Shown here piece by piece: positions 29,184 through 37,744 of a DNA stretch of 64,000 nt. The position numbers were made by a program, and so were the translations under genes. The notes under the pieces are model-generated. The model did not search any database. It was given only the letters and a program-made list of their open reading frames with translations, and had not been told where the DNA came from. The DNA is from Clostridium bowmanii (lineage in GTDB: Bacteria; Bacillota; Clostridia; Clostridiales; Clostridiaceae), in NCBI RefSeq assembly GCF_018861315.1, contig NZ_JAHLDL010000011.1:62001-126000 (forward strand). Direction: 5' to 3'. Numbering within the stretch: position 1 is the stretch's first letter; each line of letters opens with the position of its first letter.

Positions 29184-29759
29184 TTATAGATTGACCCCCA
29201 TCTCCCTTAACATAAGATACAATTTGTTTACTGGTAACCCCACAACACTATAGTAGCAACCCTTTAATTCTTCCACAAATATAGATGCTGCTCCTTGTAT
29301 TCCATAAGCTCCAGCTTTATCAAAAGGCTCTCCCGTTTCAATGTATTTGTTTATTTCATCATCAGAGAGTTTTGAAAATTTTACTTCTGTACAAACATAT
29401 TCTGTCGAAATCTTTTGAGTTTCTGTGTTTATTACAGCAATACCAGTATATACCTCATGGGTATTGTCACTCAAATTCCTAAGCATTTGAAAAGCTTCCT
29501 CACTATCTTTAGGTTTTCCAAGCACTTCACCCTTAAAATAAACAATAGTATCACACCCTATTATAGCAGCTGGTTTTTTCACACTACTGCAAATATCCAT
29601 AGCCTTCCCTCTTGCTAAGTTCATAACATAGTCCCCACAATTTCCAGAAAACGGTATGTTACTCTCTTCAAACTCACTTACCTTTATCTTAAAATTACTA
29701 GTTATCTTTTTTAAAAGTTCCGCTCTTCGCACCGAAGCAGAAGCTAAAATAATATCCAC
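29184..29759 (-). CDS. maf: Maf family nucleoside triphosphate pyrophosphatase
   Basis: Maf is a house-cleaning pyrophosphatase that acts on dTTP/UTP or modified nucleotides. The motifs IILASASVRRAELL (substrate binding), IGCDTIV with the catalytic Asp, and KPKDSEEA are present, as is GEPFDKAGAYGIQG. It is 191 residues long, usual for the family. It belongs to the conserved maf-radC-mreB cluster. Confidence 0.94.
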   Translation of the reverse strand: MDIILASASVRRAELLKKITSNFKIKVSEFEESNIPFSGNCGDYVMNLARGKAMDICSSVKKPAAIIGCDTIVYFKGEVLGKPKDSEEAFQMLRNLSDNTHEVYTGIAVINTETQKISTEYVCTEVKFSKLSDDEINKYIETGEPFDKAGAYGIQGAASIFVEELKGCYYSVVGLPVNKLYLMLREMGVNL

Positions 29760-29769
29760 TACATCACCC

Positions 29770-30039
29770 CTAATATTTTCTATATAATATTATTGCCAAA
29801 ACAATGCCTATAATAGACATTATATTAATATTAAAATTTATACCGAAAGTTATTGCTAACACTTTCAGATCTATAAGCATAGGATTAGTCATACCTATGG
29901 TATATGTACTCTTTAAAAATTTTAGTGCGCCTATGTTATTTCCTAACAGTTCACCTATAAGACTTCCAGAAATAGCTCCTATCAATATAAAAAAAATAAA
30001 ATACGAACTTCTTTTTTCTGCACTTTTCAAATCGTACAC
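29770..30039 (-). CDS. DUF4321-type small membrane protein
   Basis: This 89-residue protein has hydrophobic helices at about residues 13-35 (IFFILIGAISGSLIGELLG) and at the C-terminus (INIMSIIGIVLAIILY). It matches the DUF4321 pattern of small clostridial membrane proteins encoded next to maf/radC. The function is unknown. Confidence 0.72.
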   Translation of the reverse strand: MYDLKSAEKRSSYFIFFILIGAISGSLIGELLGNNIGALKFLKSTYTIGMTNPMLIDLKVLAITFGINFNINIMSIIGIVLAIILYRKY

Positions 30040-30172
30040 CCCACTTTACTTATATATCTTATACATTTTAACATTTAATAAATTCATTAACAAGTGTATA
30101 ATGTATTATTCAAGAAAAGTTTATAATTACTATCCATCAAATTCCAACCATCCCAACTAAATATTTTGCTTA

Positions 30173-30209
30173 AAAAAATATACAAATAGATGTATTTAAT
30201 CTATTTGTA
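30173..30209 (-). terminator. Terminator after the SPOR-domain gene
   Basis: TACAAATAGAT / ATCTATTTGTA form an 11-pair stem followed on the minus strand by TATTTTTTT, downstream of the SPOR gene. Confidence 0.82.
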
Positions 30210-30285
30210 TTATTGTTTTTCATTCTATTTTACATCATATTTAAGTAAAATTCATTACAATTTGTTTACAAATAAGGTTGTAGAT

Positions 30286-31017
30286 TTATAAAGCTGATAT
30301 TTTCTTTATAAATTTATATATATATATATATCCTTCTTCAGCTTTTTCCTTTTTTACCACAGCAGGCAAAGCTGTTAAATATGTTTTTATCTCGGTCATA
30401 CTGGAATAACTTGCGCTTTTTTCATCTGCCCCTTGTAAAGCTAGCAACCATTTTTTAAATTCTACTGTATCAATTGCCTTAGTATCTTTTTCTGAAAGAC
30501 TGTTCAATATTTTAATGTCCGCACTTATCATTTCATTTGTTTGCGCACTTGTTGAGTCCTTAGCAATTAATTGAAATTTAACTTTAACAAATTCTATTTT
30601 ATTTACCTGAAGTTGTTTAGTAATAACATCAATATTTTCTTTAGGATAAATGCCGAACAAAACTTTTTTTGAATTGTTTTCTTCAATAATAAAGGGTGTG
30701 CCAAACTTCATTAAACTATTTTTCAAAATCAAAGCATTTTCCTTACTACCAAAATTGCCACATTGTATTGCTACATAATCTTTAATATTGCTTACAGAAA
30801 CTGACTTAGAAACACCTACACTATCTTTTTCTAAATCTGTTTTCGTGGTACTATCCTCTGTAGCTGTATTGGCAATATTTTTAGGCAATAATTTAGAAAG
30901 AATAGTCCCTAGTGTAATTGCTGCTATTATAATTAATATGATAACAAACATAAAATTATTTTTCTTTCTGGGTGGTTTATAATTATATCTAGTATATCTC
31001 ACTTTAACATCCCCCAA
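30286..31017 (-). CDS. Membrane-anchored SPOR-domain protein
   Basis: This 243-residue protein has a basic cytoplasmic start (NYKPPRKKNN), a transmembrane helix (about 22-43), and a Thr/Ser/Lys linker. An outer SPOR-like domain follows (DYVAIQCGNFGSKENALILKN, then GIYPKENIDVITKQL), the fold that binds denuded septal peptidoglycan. The 3' end contains a (TA)n microsatellite translated as YIYIY, so its last residues may vary by slippage. A role in division is inference from the domain. Confidence 0.75.
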   Translation of the reverse strand: MGDVKVRYTRYNYKPPRKKNNFMFVIILIIIAAITLGTILSKLLPKNIANTATEDSTTKTDLEKDSVGVSKSVSVSNIKDYVAIQCGNFGSKENALILKNSLMKFGTPFIIEENNSKKVLFGIYPKENIDVITKQLQVNKIEFVKVKFQLIAKDSTSAQTNEMISADIKILNSLSEKDTKAIDTVEFKKWLLALQGADEKSASYSSMTEIKTYLTALPAVVKKEKAEEGYIYIYKFIKKISAL

Positions 31018-31106
31018 CTTATTACATCTTCATTTAAAATATTATTATTTAAAAACTGTTTTTAGAATAAAAAAATGGAAATAATTATTAAGAATCTGCA
31101 AATAAA

Positions 31107-31131
31107 AAAATCCGACAAAGAATGTCGGATT
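31107..31131 (-). terminator. Terminator after the GNAT gene
   Basis: AATCCGACATTCTTTGTCGGATT followed by TTTTTTA on the minus strand is a clear hairpin with a U tract. The bases between it and the gene end show no further ORF. Confidence 0.88.
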
Positions 31132-31206
31132 AAATATTCTTCTTGCGCCAGCATACCTTGATTTGTAATAGCTTTGGCTTTGTCATACTAGTATATGTAA
31201 CCAGTA

Positions 31207-31734
31207 TTAAATCTTGTTCATACTGAATTCTTTTTTTAAAATCAATATATCCGTGTCCTCACTATCTATCTCTAAAAAGTTACTTGTCACCCTACTTATC
31301 TCAAAATTATTGTTTTTCCATAATTTCAACATATCATGATTCTTAGCTGAAACAAAAGTATAAAAGTTACATATTCCATAATTTTTATATAAATGTTTTA
31401 CGAATTCATTTATAATTTTAGTAGATATATCATCATCATATAATCTAAATTCTATTAAATAACACATAATCCACACTTCATTTGGATTTTTAAATTCAAT
31501 CCTGCCTTTAATAATTCCTATAAGTTCACTGTCACATAAAATTTTAAGAAAATACTCCCCTTCGCTTACGTAATATTCTAAATACCTTTCATAGAAATCC
31601 TTAATAGCATAATTCTTACCAGCCTCTACATTAAAAACTTGCTGTCTATTAATCCAACTCTCGATATGAAAGATGTCTTCTTTCTCTACACTCAGGATGC
31701 TAACATCATCAAACACAATATCTATATTAAACAT
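31207..31734 (-). CDS. GNAT family N-acetyltransferase
   Basis: This is a GCN5-related acetyltransferase-like protein of 175 residues. The acetyl-CoA-binding core is seen as ELIGIIKGRIEF and YLIEFRLYDDDISTKIINEFVKHLY, followed by NFYTFVSAKNHDMLKLWKNNNF, the typical last strand and helix. I chose ATG 31734 (MFNIDIVFDD), since AAGAGGTG lies five bases upstream; the frame opens earlier, at 31788. The substrate is unknown. Confidence 0.72.
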   Translation of the reverse strand: MFNIDIVFDDVSILSVEKEDIFHIESWINRQQVFNVEAGKNYAIKDFYERYLEYYVSEGEYFLKILCDSELIGIIKGRIEFKNPNEVWIMCYLIEFRLYDDDISTKIINEFVKHLYKNYGICNFYTFVSAKNHDMLKLWKNNNFEISRVTSNFLEIDSEDTDILILKKEFSMNKI

Positions 31735-31883
31735 ATTTACACCTCTTGAATAATTAAATTCTTTGTTACTTTTAAAATATCTGTTCAATGATTAAATTCT
31801 ACGTTACTCTTCAATTTCCTTCTATAAAAAAGTATATATTACTACAAATTTATGAAATATACTTAAAATCGATTATAAATCAA

Positions 31884-31913
31884 TATAACCCTATAATTTT
31901 TTATAGGGTTATA
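31884..31913. terminator. Palindromic hairpin downstream of the Met-rich gene
   Basis: TATAACCCTATAA / TTATAGGGTTATA is a perfect 13-pair stem with a TTTT loop. No strong T run follows on the minus strand, so terminator function is probable but unproven. Confidence 0.55.
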
Positions 31914-31974
31914 AAATAACTGAATGATTTTTATGATTCACACAATAAACCTTATGTTAAATGCTGACTATTTT

Positions 31975-32538
31975 TTATTCTTCACTGTACATAAGTGTCA
32001 ATCTTACAATTCTTCTAACTATGACCCTCGCTTCTACATAAGACATACCACACCTAGTTAAAAGCCTGAATATTGCAGGATTATACCTTTCAATCCTTCT
32101 TACAATGGAATCAACATCATTATATTTTGGATTGAATTTATTTGGATTGTTATATCCATTTTTATAATAATCCTTATCATCGTACTTATCTAATTGTCTT
32201 GAATCTTCATCCTCAAGATCATTCATTACATCGCCATACAACATACCCATTGGATTAAAGGTATTCATAGGCATACCTTCGTTAAATTGGCTCATCCCCA
32301 TCCATGGATTCATACCCATACAAGGATACATTCCCATGCCTGGGTTCATTTCCATATTAGGGTTCATTCCCATATTTGGATTCATACCCATATTAGTATT
32401 CATATCCATATTGTTGTTCATATTCATATTGGGGTTCATATTCATTTGCCCATATCCATACATCATAGGTTCGAATGGGATCATTTCATATTCTTCCTGC
32501 ATGTCTATATCCTCAATGTTTCTGTCCTCTAGATTCAT
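31975..32538 (-). CDS. Met/Asn/Pro/Gly-rich repeat protein, possibly spore coat related
   Basis: This protein of 187 residues has a low-complexity middle made of about twelve MNPNM- or MGMNP-like units (residues 30-85), then an acidic/Tyr/Asn linker. The last 45 residues are conserved-looking (VRRIERYNPAIFRLLTRCGM and VIVRRIVRLTLMYSEE). I chose ATG 32538, six bases after GGGAGG. Such composition occurs in clostridial spore coat and exosporium proteins, but I recognise no named family. The plus-strand ORFs over it are shadows of the repeat. Confidence 0.65.
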   Translation of the reverse strand: MNLEDRNIEDIDMQEEYEMIPFEPMMYGYGQMNMNPNMNMNNNMDMNTNMGMNPNMGMNPNMEMNPGMGMYPCMGMNPWMGMSQFNEGMPMNTFNPMGMLYGDVMNDLEDEDSRQLDKYDDKDYYKNGYNNPNKFNPKYNDVDSIVRRIERYNPAIFRLLTRCGMSYVEARVIVRRIVRLTLMYSEE

Positions 32539-32624
32539 CATTTTCCTCCCTATTCCCATATTACTAACACATTACCAATTTATGCTAGAGACAGTGTTTT
32601 GATACTAACTTTTTAAAAATAAAA

Positions 32625-32813
32625 GAAAGTGTATATTACTACAACTTCATTTCGCTACACTAAATAATTATAAGCTGATTTTATAAAAGATACTAAAAAG
32701 TGCAAACTCGCTGTCGCTCAAACATGCACTTTTCTTAACGTACCTTTTATAAAATTAGTTAAGAATTACTAAAGCTTACTCAAATGAAGTTTACGTAATA
32801 TACACTTTCTTTA
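32625..32813. repeat. MITE-like imperfect palindrome of about 190 bases
   Basis: The left end GAAAGTGTATATTACTACAA and the right end GTAATATACACTTTC are inverted copies. The similarity continues inward (CTTCATTT with AAATGAAG, and GATTTTATAAAAGATAC with GTACCTTTTATAAAAT) to a central hairpin, AAAAGTGCA / TGCACTTTT, around CTCGCTGTCGCTCAAAC. No protein is encoded. A degenerate second right arm follows at 32838-32882. The element fits a non-autonomous mobile hairpin repeat. Confidence 0.7.
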
Positions 32814-32837
32814 CCGTATCATTAATGAGCAAAATAA

Positions 32838-32882
32838 GTTTGGAATAACTAGAGCTTACTCAAATGATGTTTCCGTAATAAA
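32838..32882. repeat. Second, degenerate copy of the palindrome's right arm
   Basis: GGAATAACTAGAGCTTACTC followed by AAATGATGTTTCCGTAATA repeats the arm at about 32757-32801 in the same orientation, with roughly eight differences. Confidence 0.6.
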
Positions 32883-32909
32883 GAGGATGCAATCAAATCC
32901 TCTTTATTA
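32878..32909. terminator. Hairpin after the small ORF
   Basis: AATAAAGAGGAT / ATCCTCTTTATT forms a stem of about 12 pairs downstream of the small minus-strand gene. Confidence 0.6.
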
Positions 32910-32955
32910 CTTTGGGTGTAAACCAGTATTGCATTAGGGTAATTGACAGGGCTTG

Positions 32956-33087
32956 TTACTTAAGGCTCCTTACAGGTTTACTCATGTTACTATCACCGTT
33001 CATAGTAACGGGATTTTGTTCTTTGTTTTCAGTTTTTTGCTGTTTTTCATTAGGATCATTTTTTTTGTTTTTTGAAGATATTTTCAT
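32956..33087 (-). CDS. Small hydrophilic protein, 43 residues
   Basis: A short reading frame with ATG 33087 and AAAGAGGTG eight bases before it encodes a Lys/Asn/Gln-rich peptide (MKISSKNKKNDPNEKQQKTE at the start, SKPVRSLK at the end) without a hydrophobic segment. The good ribosome site and the hairpin downstream favour a real gene. A 66-residue plus-strand frame over it is its antisense shadow. The family is not recognised; composition recalls small acid-soluble or coat-associated peptides, which is only a guess. Confidence 0.5.
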   Translation of the reverse strand: MKISSKNKKNDPNEKQQKTENKEQNPVTMNGDSNMSKPVRSLK

Positions 33088-33292
33088 AAACAACACCTCT
33101 TTCAGATTTTAGTTTTTCCACATTTCTTTTTAAAATTCATTTCCTGCTCATTTTGTTATGTTTTCTTTCTATACAACTTTAAAGATGAATTTTGGTGTAT
33201 TTTTACCTTCCATTTCACCTCTAAAGATTAACATAAGCAAGTTGCCTTAACCATGGCTGAAGCCATGAAAGTGAGGTCAAGGTCTTTCAAAA

Positions 33293-33346
33293 AAACGTAC
33301 GACACATCTATATGGCTTTAATCCATATAGATGTGTCGTACGTTTT
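33293..33346. terminator. Very long perfect hairpin
   Basis: A 23-pair perfect stem AAACGTACGACACATCTATA-TGG with its complement and loop CTTTAAT is flanked by A and T tracts. It can terminate in either direction. The adjacent 33120-33290 stretch holds no ORF but contains a nested stem-loop around CATGGCTGAAGCCATG. Confidence 0.8.
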
Positions 33347-33361
33347 ACTAATTATACAAAT

Positions 33362-33394
33362 AAAAAAGTACCAATACTCTAAAAGTATTGATAC
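33362..33394 (-). terminator. Terminator after tRNA-Leu
   Basis: GTATCAATACT / AGTATTGGTAC with a TTTAG loop is followed by TTTTTT on the minus strand, 13 bases after the tRNA CCA end. Confidence 0.88.
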
Positions 33395-33406
33395 CACTAG
33401 TCTTTT

Positions 33407-33488
33407 TGGTGCGAAAGACGGGACTTGAACCCGTACGGTCTCCCACATGTCCCTTAAACATGCGCGTCTGCCATTCCGCCACTCTCGC
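33407..33488 (-). tRNA. tRNA-Leu, anticodon AAG
   Basis: The gene runs GCGAGAG (acceptor), GCG...CGC D-arm with GGCAGACGC, an anticodon stem CATGT/ACATG around the loop TTAAGGG, a long variable arm, a T-arm ACGGG-TTCAAGT-CCCGT, CTTTCGC and an encoded CCA. The long variable arm fits class II Leu. The loop puts AAG at positions 34-36, reading CUU. A34 is uncommon in bacteria outside tRNA-Arg(ACG). Confidence 0.93.
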
Positions 33489-33638
33489 AAGCATTATTTT
33501 TAATACAAGGGTAAAATCTTATAGTCATATATTTACACTGCTTATGACTACAAGATTTATTATATATTAGTATAGTATATATTGTCAATATTTTTATATG
33601 TTTTTAACTAATTATCTGTAAAAATAACAGCAATTATG

Positions 33639-34217
33639 TTAATTATTTTGTCCGCTTGTCTTTAATTTATCACCATATAATTTTAAATAAATATTATAAT
33701 TTGTCTTTACTTTCTTTACATATTTATCTGTTTCTTCAAACGGAATGTTATTTAATTTTTTTCCATCATCAGAGTATTTTTCATCTTTAAGCCACTTTTG
33801 AACATTTCCCCTACCACCATTGTAAGCTGCTAGCACCAAGTTTATATCACCATTAAATTCAGTATTTAAATTATTAATATACCAACATCCCATAGCAATA
33901 TTAATTTCGCTATCATATAATTTTTCTACCTTATAGCCTTTTAACTCCATATTATTAGCAATCCAAATTCCTGTATCAGGCATTATCTGCATGAGCCCAT
34001 AGGCACCTCTATTGGACACAGCATTTCCATCAAAATTACTTTCTGCTTTAATTACAGCTGCAATCAGACATGGATCCACCTCATACCTTTGGGAGTACTT
34101 AACTATATTTGCTTCATATTTTATTGGATAAAAATATTTAAAAATACTTTTAAAGTTAATCATTATAACAAACAAAAGAATTAAGCTTAGGATTTTTATA
34201 AGTGTTTTGAACTTCAT
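33639..34217 (-). CDS. Lytic transglycosylase (SLT family)
   Basis: This 192-residue protein has an N-terminal membrane anchor or signal (about residues 7-25). The SLT core shows the catalytic Glu in AAVIKAESNFDGNAVS, then GAYGLMQIMPDT and NLVLAAYNGGRGNVQKWL. It cleaves peptidoglycan glycan strands with formation of 1,6-anhydro ends. It overlaps the coaE stop by four bases, so the two are co-translated, as in other clostridia. Confidence 0.93.
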   Translation of the reverse strand: MKFKTLIKILSLILLFVIMINFKSIFKYFYPIKYEANIVKYSQRYEVDPCLIAAVIKAESNFDGNAVSNRGAYGLMQIMPDTGIWIANNMELKGYKVEKLYDSEINIAMGCWYINNLNTEFNGDINLVLAAYNGGRGNVQKWLKDEKYSDDGKKLNNIPFEETDKYVKKVKTNYNIYLKLYGDKLKTSGQNN

Positions 34218-34822
34218 ATCTTCACATTCAACCTTTCTAATTGCATAATAATTAAGTCTAGTTGTGCCTTTGTGTTTTCAATGCTTCCTCCATTATCAAT
34301 AATAAAGTCTGCAAACTTCTTTTTTTCATCCATTGGCATTTGAGCTCTTATTTTATCCATTGTTTCGTCTATTTCTATAGCATCACGAAGCATAGTCCTC
34401 TGTATTTGAACATCACTATTTACCCATACTAATATAGTTATATCCATACTAGTATGTAAATTGTTCTCTATTAAAGTAGGAGCATCCAGAAAACACAATT
34501 TACAATTATCTTCTTCTAAAGCTTGTATTCTTTGAAATATTTCTCTTATTATAAAGGGCATAATTATGTGCTCTAGCCTTTCCCTGCGAGTATTACTCTT
34601 AAATATGTATTTACCAAATTCTTTCCTCTTAAGTTTACCCTCTGCATCAAAAAACTCACAACCAAATTCATCTTTAATTTGAAGTAGCACCTGAGGGTTT
34701 ATTATAAAAACCTGCCTTGCTACAATATCCGCATCAATAATGGGATAGCACTTATCTCTAAGCATATTAGTTACAGTGCTCTTGCCACTACCAATACCCC
34801 CTGTTATACCTACCTTTAGCAT
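34214..34822 (-). CDS. coaE: Dephospho-CoA kinase
   Basis: This is the last step of coenzyme A synthesis, phosphorylation of the ribose 3'-OH. The P-loop GITGGIGSGKST is at residues 5-16, followed by DADIVARQV and LDAPTLIENN. The 202-residue size is normal. It follows polA, a conserved arrangement in Bacillota. Confidence 0.95.
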   Translation of the reverse strand: MLKVGITGGIGSGKSTVTNMLRDKCYPIIDADIVARQVFIINPQVLLQIKDEFGCEFFDAEGKLKRKEFGKYIFKSNTRRERLEHIIMPFIIREIFQRIQALEEDNCKLCFLDAPTLIENNLHTSMDITILVWVNSDVQIQRTMLRDAIEIDETMDKIRAQMPMDEKKKFADFIIDNGGSIENTKAQLDLIIMQLERLNVKI

Positions 34823-34896
34823 CTTCTTATCCCCCCCATTTTTTTATAGCTGAGAGTTATGAGTATACCTCTCAATATTTAATGCTAAACTCTCAC

Positions 34897-37512
34897 TTAC
34901 TTAGCCTCATACCAAGTTTCTCCAATACTTATTTCTACTTCTAGAGGAACTGAAAGCTTAATAACATTCTCCATATGCTCTTTAACCAAAGCCTCTACCT
35001 GTTTAACCTCATCCTTATACACATTTAATATTAATTCATCGTGTACTTGAAGTATTAAAGTACTTTTTAATCCCTTTTGCTTTAATTTATCAAAGACGTT
35101 TACCATAGCTAGCTTAATAATATCTGCTGCACTTCCCTGTATAGGTGTATTCATAGCAAGTCGTTTTCCAAAGGATTGCACAATTTTATTTGAAGAATTT
35201 ATTTCAGGAATAGCTCTTCTTCTATTAAAAATAGTAGTAACATAATTATCTTTTTCTGCTTCAACTACTATATCTTCCATGTATTTTCTAACTTTTGGAT
35301 ATCTATCAAAATAGGTATCTATATAAATTTTAGCTTCTTTTCTAGATACATTTATATCCTTTGCTAAGCTAAATTCCCCAATACCATATACTATTCCAAA
35401 ATTTACAGCTTTAGCATTACTTCTCATAAGTTTTGTAACTTCTTCTATAGGTACCTTAAATACCTCTGAAGCAGTTTTTGTATGAATATCACTATGGTCA
35501 ATGAAAGCTTGAATTAAGTTTTCATCCCCAGATATGTGAGCCAGCACTCTAAGCTCTATCTGTGAATAATCCGCAGATAAAATAACACACTGGTCATTGT
35601 GTGGTATAAATACTTTTCTTATAGCTCTACCCATCTCATTTTTTATAGGAATATTTTGCAAATTAGGTTCTGTACTTGATAGTCTTCCTGTTGTTGTGAC
35701 CGTCTGAGTAAAGCTTGAATGTATTCTACAATCTGTATCAATAGCTGCTTGTAGTCCTTCAATATAAGTAGAAAAAATCTTTGTTAGCCCTCTATAGCGC
35801 GTAACTTCTGCGATAATAGGATGTTTATCCGCTAGTGCCTCTAGAACCTCCGCATTAGTTGAATATCCTGTTTTAGTTTTCTTTATTACAGGTAAGTCTA
35901 ACTTTTCAAATAATATCTTTCCTAATTGTTTTGGAGATTTTATGTTGAATTTTTCTCCAGCTAATTCATAGATAGCGGTTTCCATCTCATCTATTTCTAT
36001 TGCAAATTTTTTACCTATTTCTGTGAGTCTATCCTTGTCTATTGTAAACCCTTCTGCCTCCATGTAAGATATCGCTTCTGTTAATGGTTGCTCCACCTCA
36101 TATAAAAGTTGTTCCATTTTGTACTCTTCAATCTTCTTTTCTAATATCCCATAAAGATTTTTTAATAATGCTACTTTATTAATCTCTTTTTCATCGCCCT
36201 CACCCGTAATACTAATCCTAAGAAATGCATCTATAAGAGTTTCTAAGCTATATTCACTTTGGGCTGAACTAATCAAATAAGCAGCAAGTTCTGTATCAAA
36301 TTTTATTCCTTGTAACACAATCCCCTTTTTATTAAGAGCTGTGTATGCGTTTTTTACAGAATGGCTTACTTTTTTAAGATCATTATTCTCAAGCATAGGT
36401 TTCAAATAACTTATAGTTTTTTCCTCATCTTCATTAAATAAGTCACTTACCTTAATACAATAGTTCTTTTCCTTATAACTCAGATATATGTTTTCAACAC
36501 TGATTTTAGAAAACACGTTAGTATTTATAATATCAAAAATTATAAATACTGTATCTTTAATATCTAGCATAAGCTCTTTAAGTGCAGGCAAATTATCTAT
36601 TACTGTAAACTCTGCAGAAAATATTTCTTCAATCGAATCTTCATCATCAGGTATTTTACTTATTAGTGATTTAAATTGTAATTTGTAGAATAAATCTTTA
36701 ACAGCCCGCACATCATAATTCTCTTTTGATTTAATTGAGTCTAAATCTATTTCCATAGGCACAGCAGTAATAATAGTAGCTAATTTTTTACTAAAAATAG
36801 CCTGTTCACTGTATGTTGTTAAGTTTTCCACAAGCTTTTTGCCACTAATTTTATCAATATTCATAAGAACATTTTCTATACTCTTATATTCTTTAATAAG
36901 CTTATAAGCAGTTTTTTCACCAACTCCTGGCACACCTGGAATATTATCTGAGGCATCACCCATTAAGCCCTTTACATCTATAAATTCAGTAGGGGTTACT
37001 CCAAAATCCTCAATTATACGATTTCTATCATATATTTCTTTTTCTGACATTCCCTTTTTGTTTATTACAACTTTAACATTATCTGTAGCAAGCTGAAGTG
37101 CATCTCTATCACCTGTTACTATAAAAACTTCTAGTCCTTCTTTTTCTCCAATGACAGATAGTGTTCCTATTAAATCATCTGCTTCAAATCCATCTAGTTC
37201 AAAAATATCTATAGCCATCTTGTCTAAAAGTTCCCTAACTATAGAAAACTGACCAATAAGCTCATCAGGCATTTTCTTTCTACCTGCTTTATAATCTTTA
37301 TATTCTTCATGACGAAAAGTGGGGGTTTTTCTATCAAAGGTTGTAACAATATAATCTGGCTTAAACTCCTCTTTCATCTTTAATAACATACTTGTAAACC
37401 CATATACTGCATTGGTATATATTCCATCTGAATTTGTTAGAGCTGGTAATGCATAAAAAGCTCTGTACATAAGACTATGACCGTCTAAAATCAATAACCT
37501 TTTCTTAGCCAT
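34897..37512 (-). CDS. polA: DNA polymerase I
   Basis: This is an 871-residue repair and replication polymerase. The 5'-3' exonuclease/flap domain (GHSLMYRAFYALP, TGDRDALQL, GVPGVGEKTAYKLI) covers about residues 1-290. The middle domain has lost the DEDD residues expected of a proofreading 3'-5' exonuclease. The polymerase domain has SADYSQIELRVLAH (motif A), MRSNAKAVNFGIVYG (motif B) and QVHDELI (motif C). It heads polA-coaE-lytic transglycosylase. Confidence 0.96.
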   Translation of the reverse strand: MAKKRLLILDGHSLMYRAFYALPALTNSDGIYTNAVYGFTSMLLKMKEEFKPDYIVTTFDRKTPTFRHEEYKDYKAGRKKMPDELIGQFSIVRELLDKMAIDIFELDGFEADDLIGTLSVIGEKEGLEVFIVTGDRDALQLATDNVKVVINKKGMSEKEIYDRNRIIEDFGVTPTEFIDVKGLMGDASDNIPGVPGVGEKTAYKLIKEYKSIENVLMNIDKISGKKLVENLTTYSEQAIFSKKLATIITAVPMEIDLDSIKSKENYDVRAVKDLFYKLQFKSLISKIPDDEDSIEEIFSAEFTVIDNLPALKELMLDIKDTVFIIFDIINTNVFSKISVENIYLSYKEKNYCIKVSDLFNEDEEKTISYLKPMLENNDLKKVSHSVKNAYTALNKKGIVLQGIKFDTELAAYLISSAQSEYSLETLIDAFLRISITGEGDEKEINKVALLKNLYGILEKKIEEYKMEQLLYEVEQPLTEAISYMEAEGFTIDKDRLTEIGKKFAIEIDEMETAIYELAGEKFNIKSPKQLGKILFEKLDLPVIKKTKTGYSTNAEVLEALADKHPIIAEVTRYRGLTKIFSTYIEGLQAAIDTDCRIHSSFTQTVTTTGRLSSTEPNLQNIPIKNEMGRAIRKVFIPHNDQCVILSADYSQIELRVLAHISGDENLIQAFIDHSDIHTKTASEVFKVPIEEVTKLMRSNAKAVNFGIVYGIGEFSLAKDINVSRKEAKIYIDTYFDRYPKVRKYMEDIVVEAEKDNYVTTIFNRRRAIPEINSSNKIVQSFGKRLAMNTPIQGSAADIIKLAMVNVFDKLKQKGLKSTLILQVHDELILNVYKDEVKQVEALVKEHMENVIKLSVPLEVEISIGETWYEAK

Positions 37513-37744
37513 GTAAATTCCTTCTTTCTACTGTGTTTATAATTTTATATATTATACGTTGAGGACTCCTTTATGAAACTCCTTCCCTCAAAAAACTTTG
37601 CAATTTAAATTCTCCATTCCTAGTTGTGCTTTAACTTACATTTACTATAGTATTTTAGCATTTATATAATTATAACATTTCATAATGTATTATATCAATA
37701 ATATACCCCAAAAACTATCAAACTTGCTCTTTAGTTCATAAATT

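Noticed and set aside
32300-32460. CRISPR-like periodicity
   Set aside because: The repeats are in-frame 15-18 base coding units for Met-Asn-Pro, with no spacers or cas genes.
32287-32602. Two plus-strand frames rich in His/Ile and Pro/Ile
   Set aside because: They are the reverse shadow of the Met-Asn-Pro repeat protein; the periodic composition follows from that repeat.
32912-33112. 66-residue plus-strand frame with hydrophobic residues
   Set aside because: It has no ribosome site and is antisense to the better supported 43-residue minus-strand ORF.
33190-33300. Cyclic-di-GMP riboswitch
   Set aside because: A GCTGAAGCC segment is suggestive, but the conserved cores of class I and II aptamers are not found, and no gene follows on that strand.
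33308-33570. Two 60-residue frames on both strands
   Set aside because: They run over the tRNA-Leu gene and its terminator.
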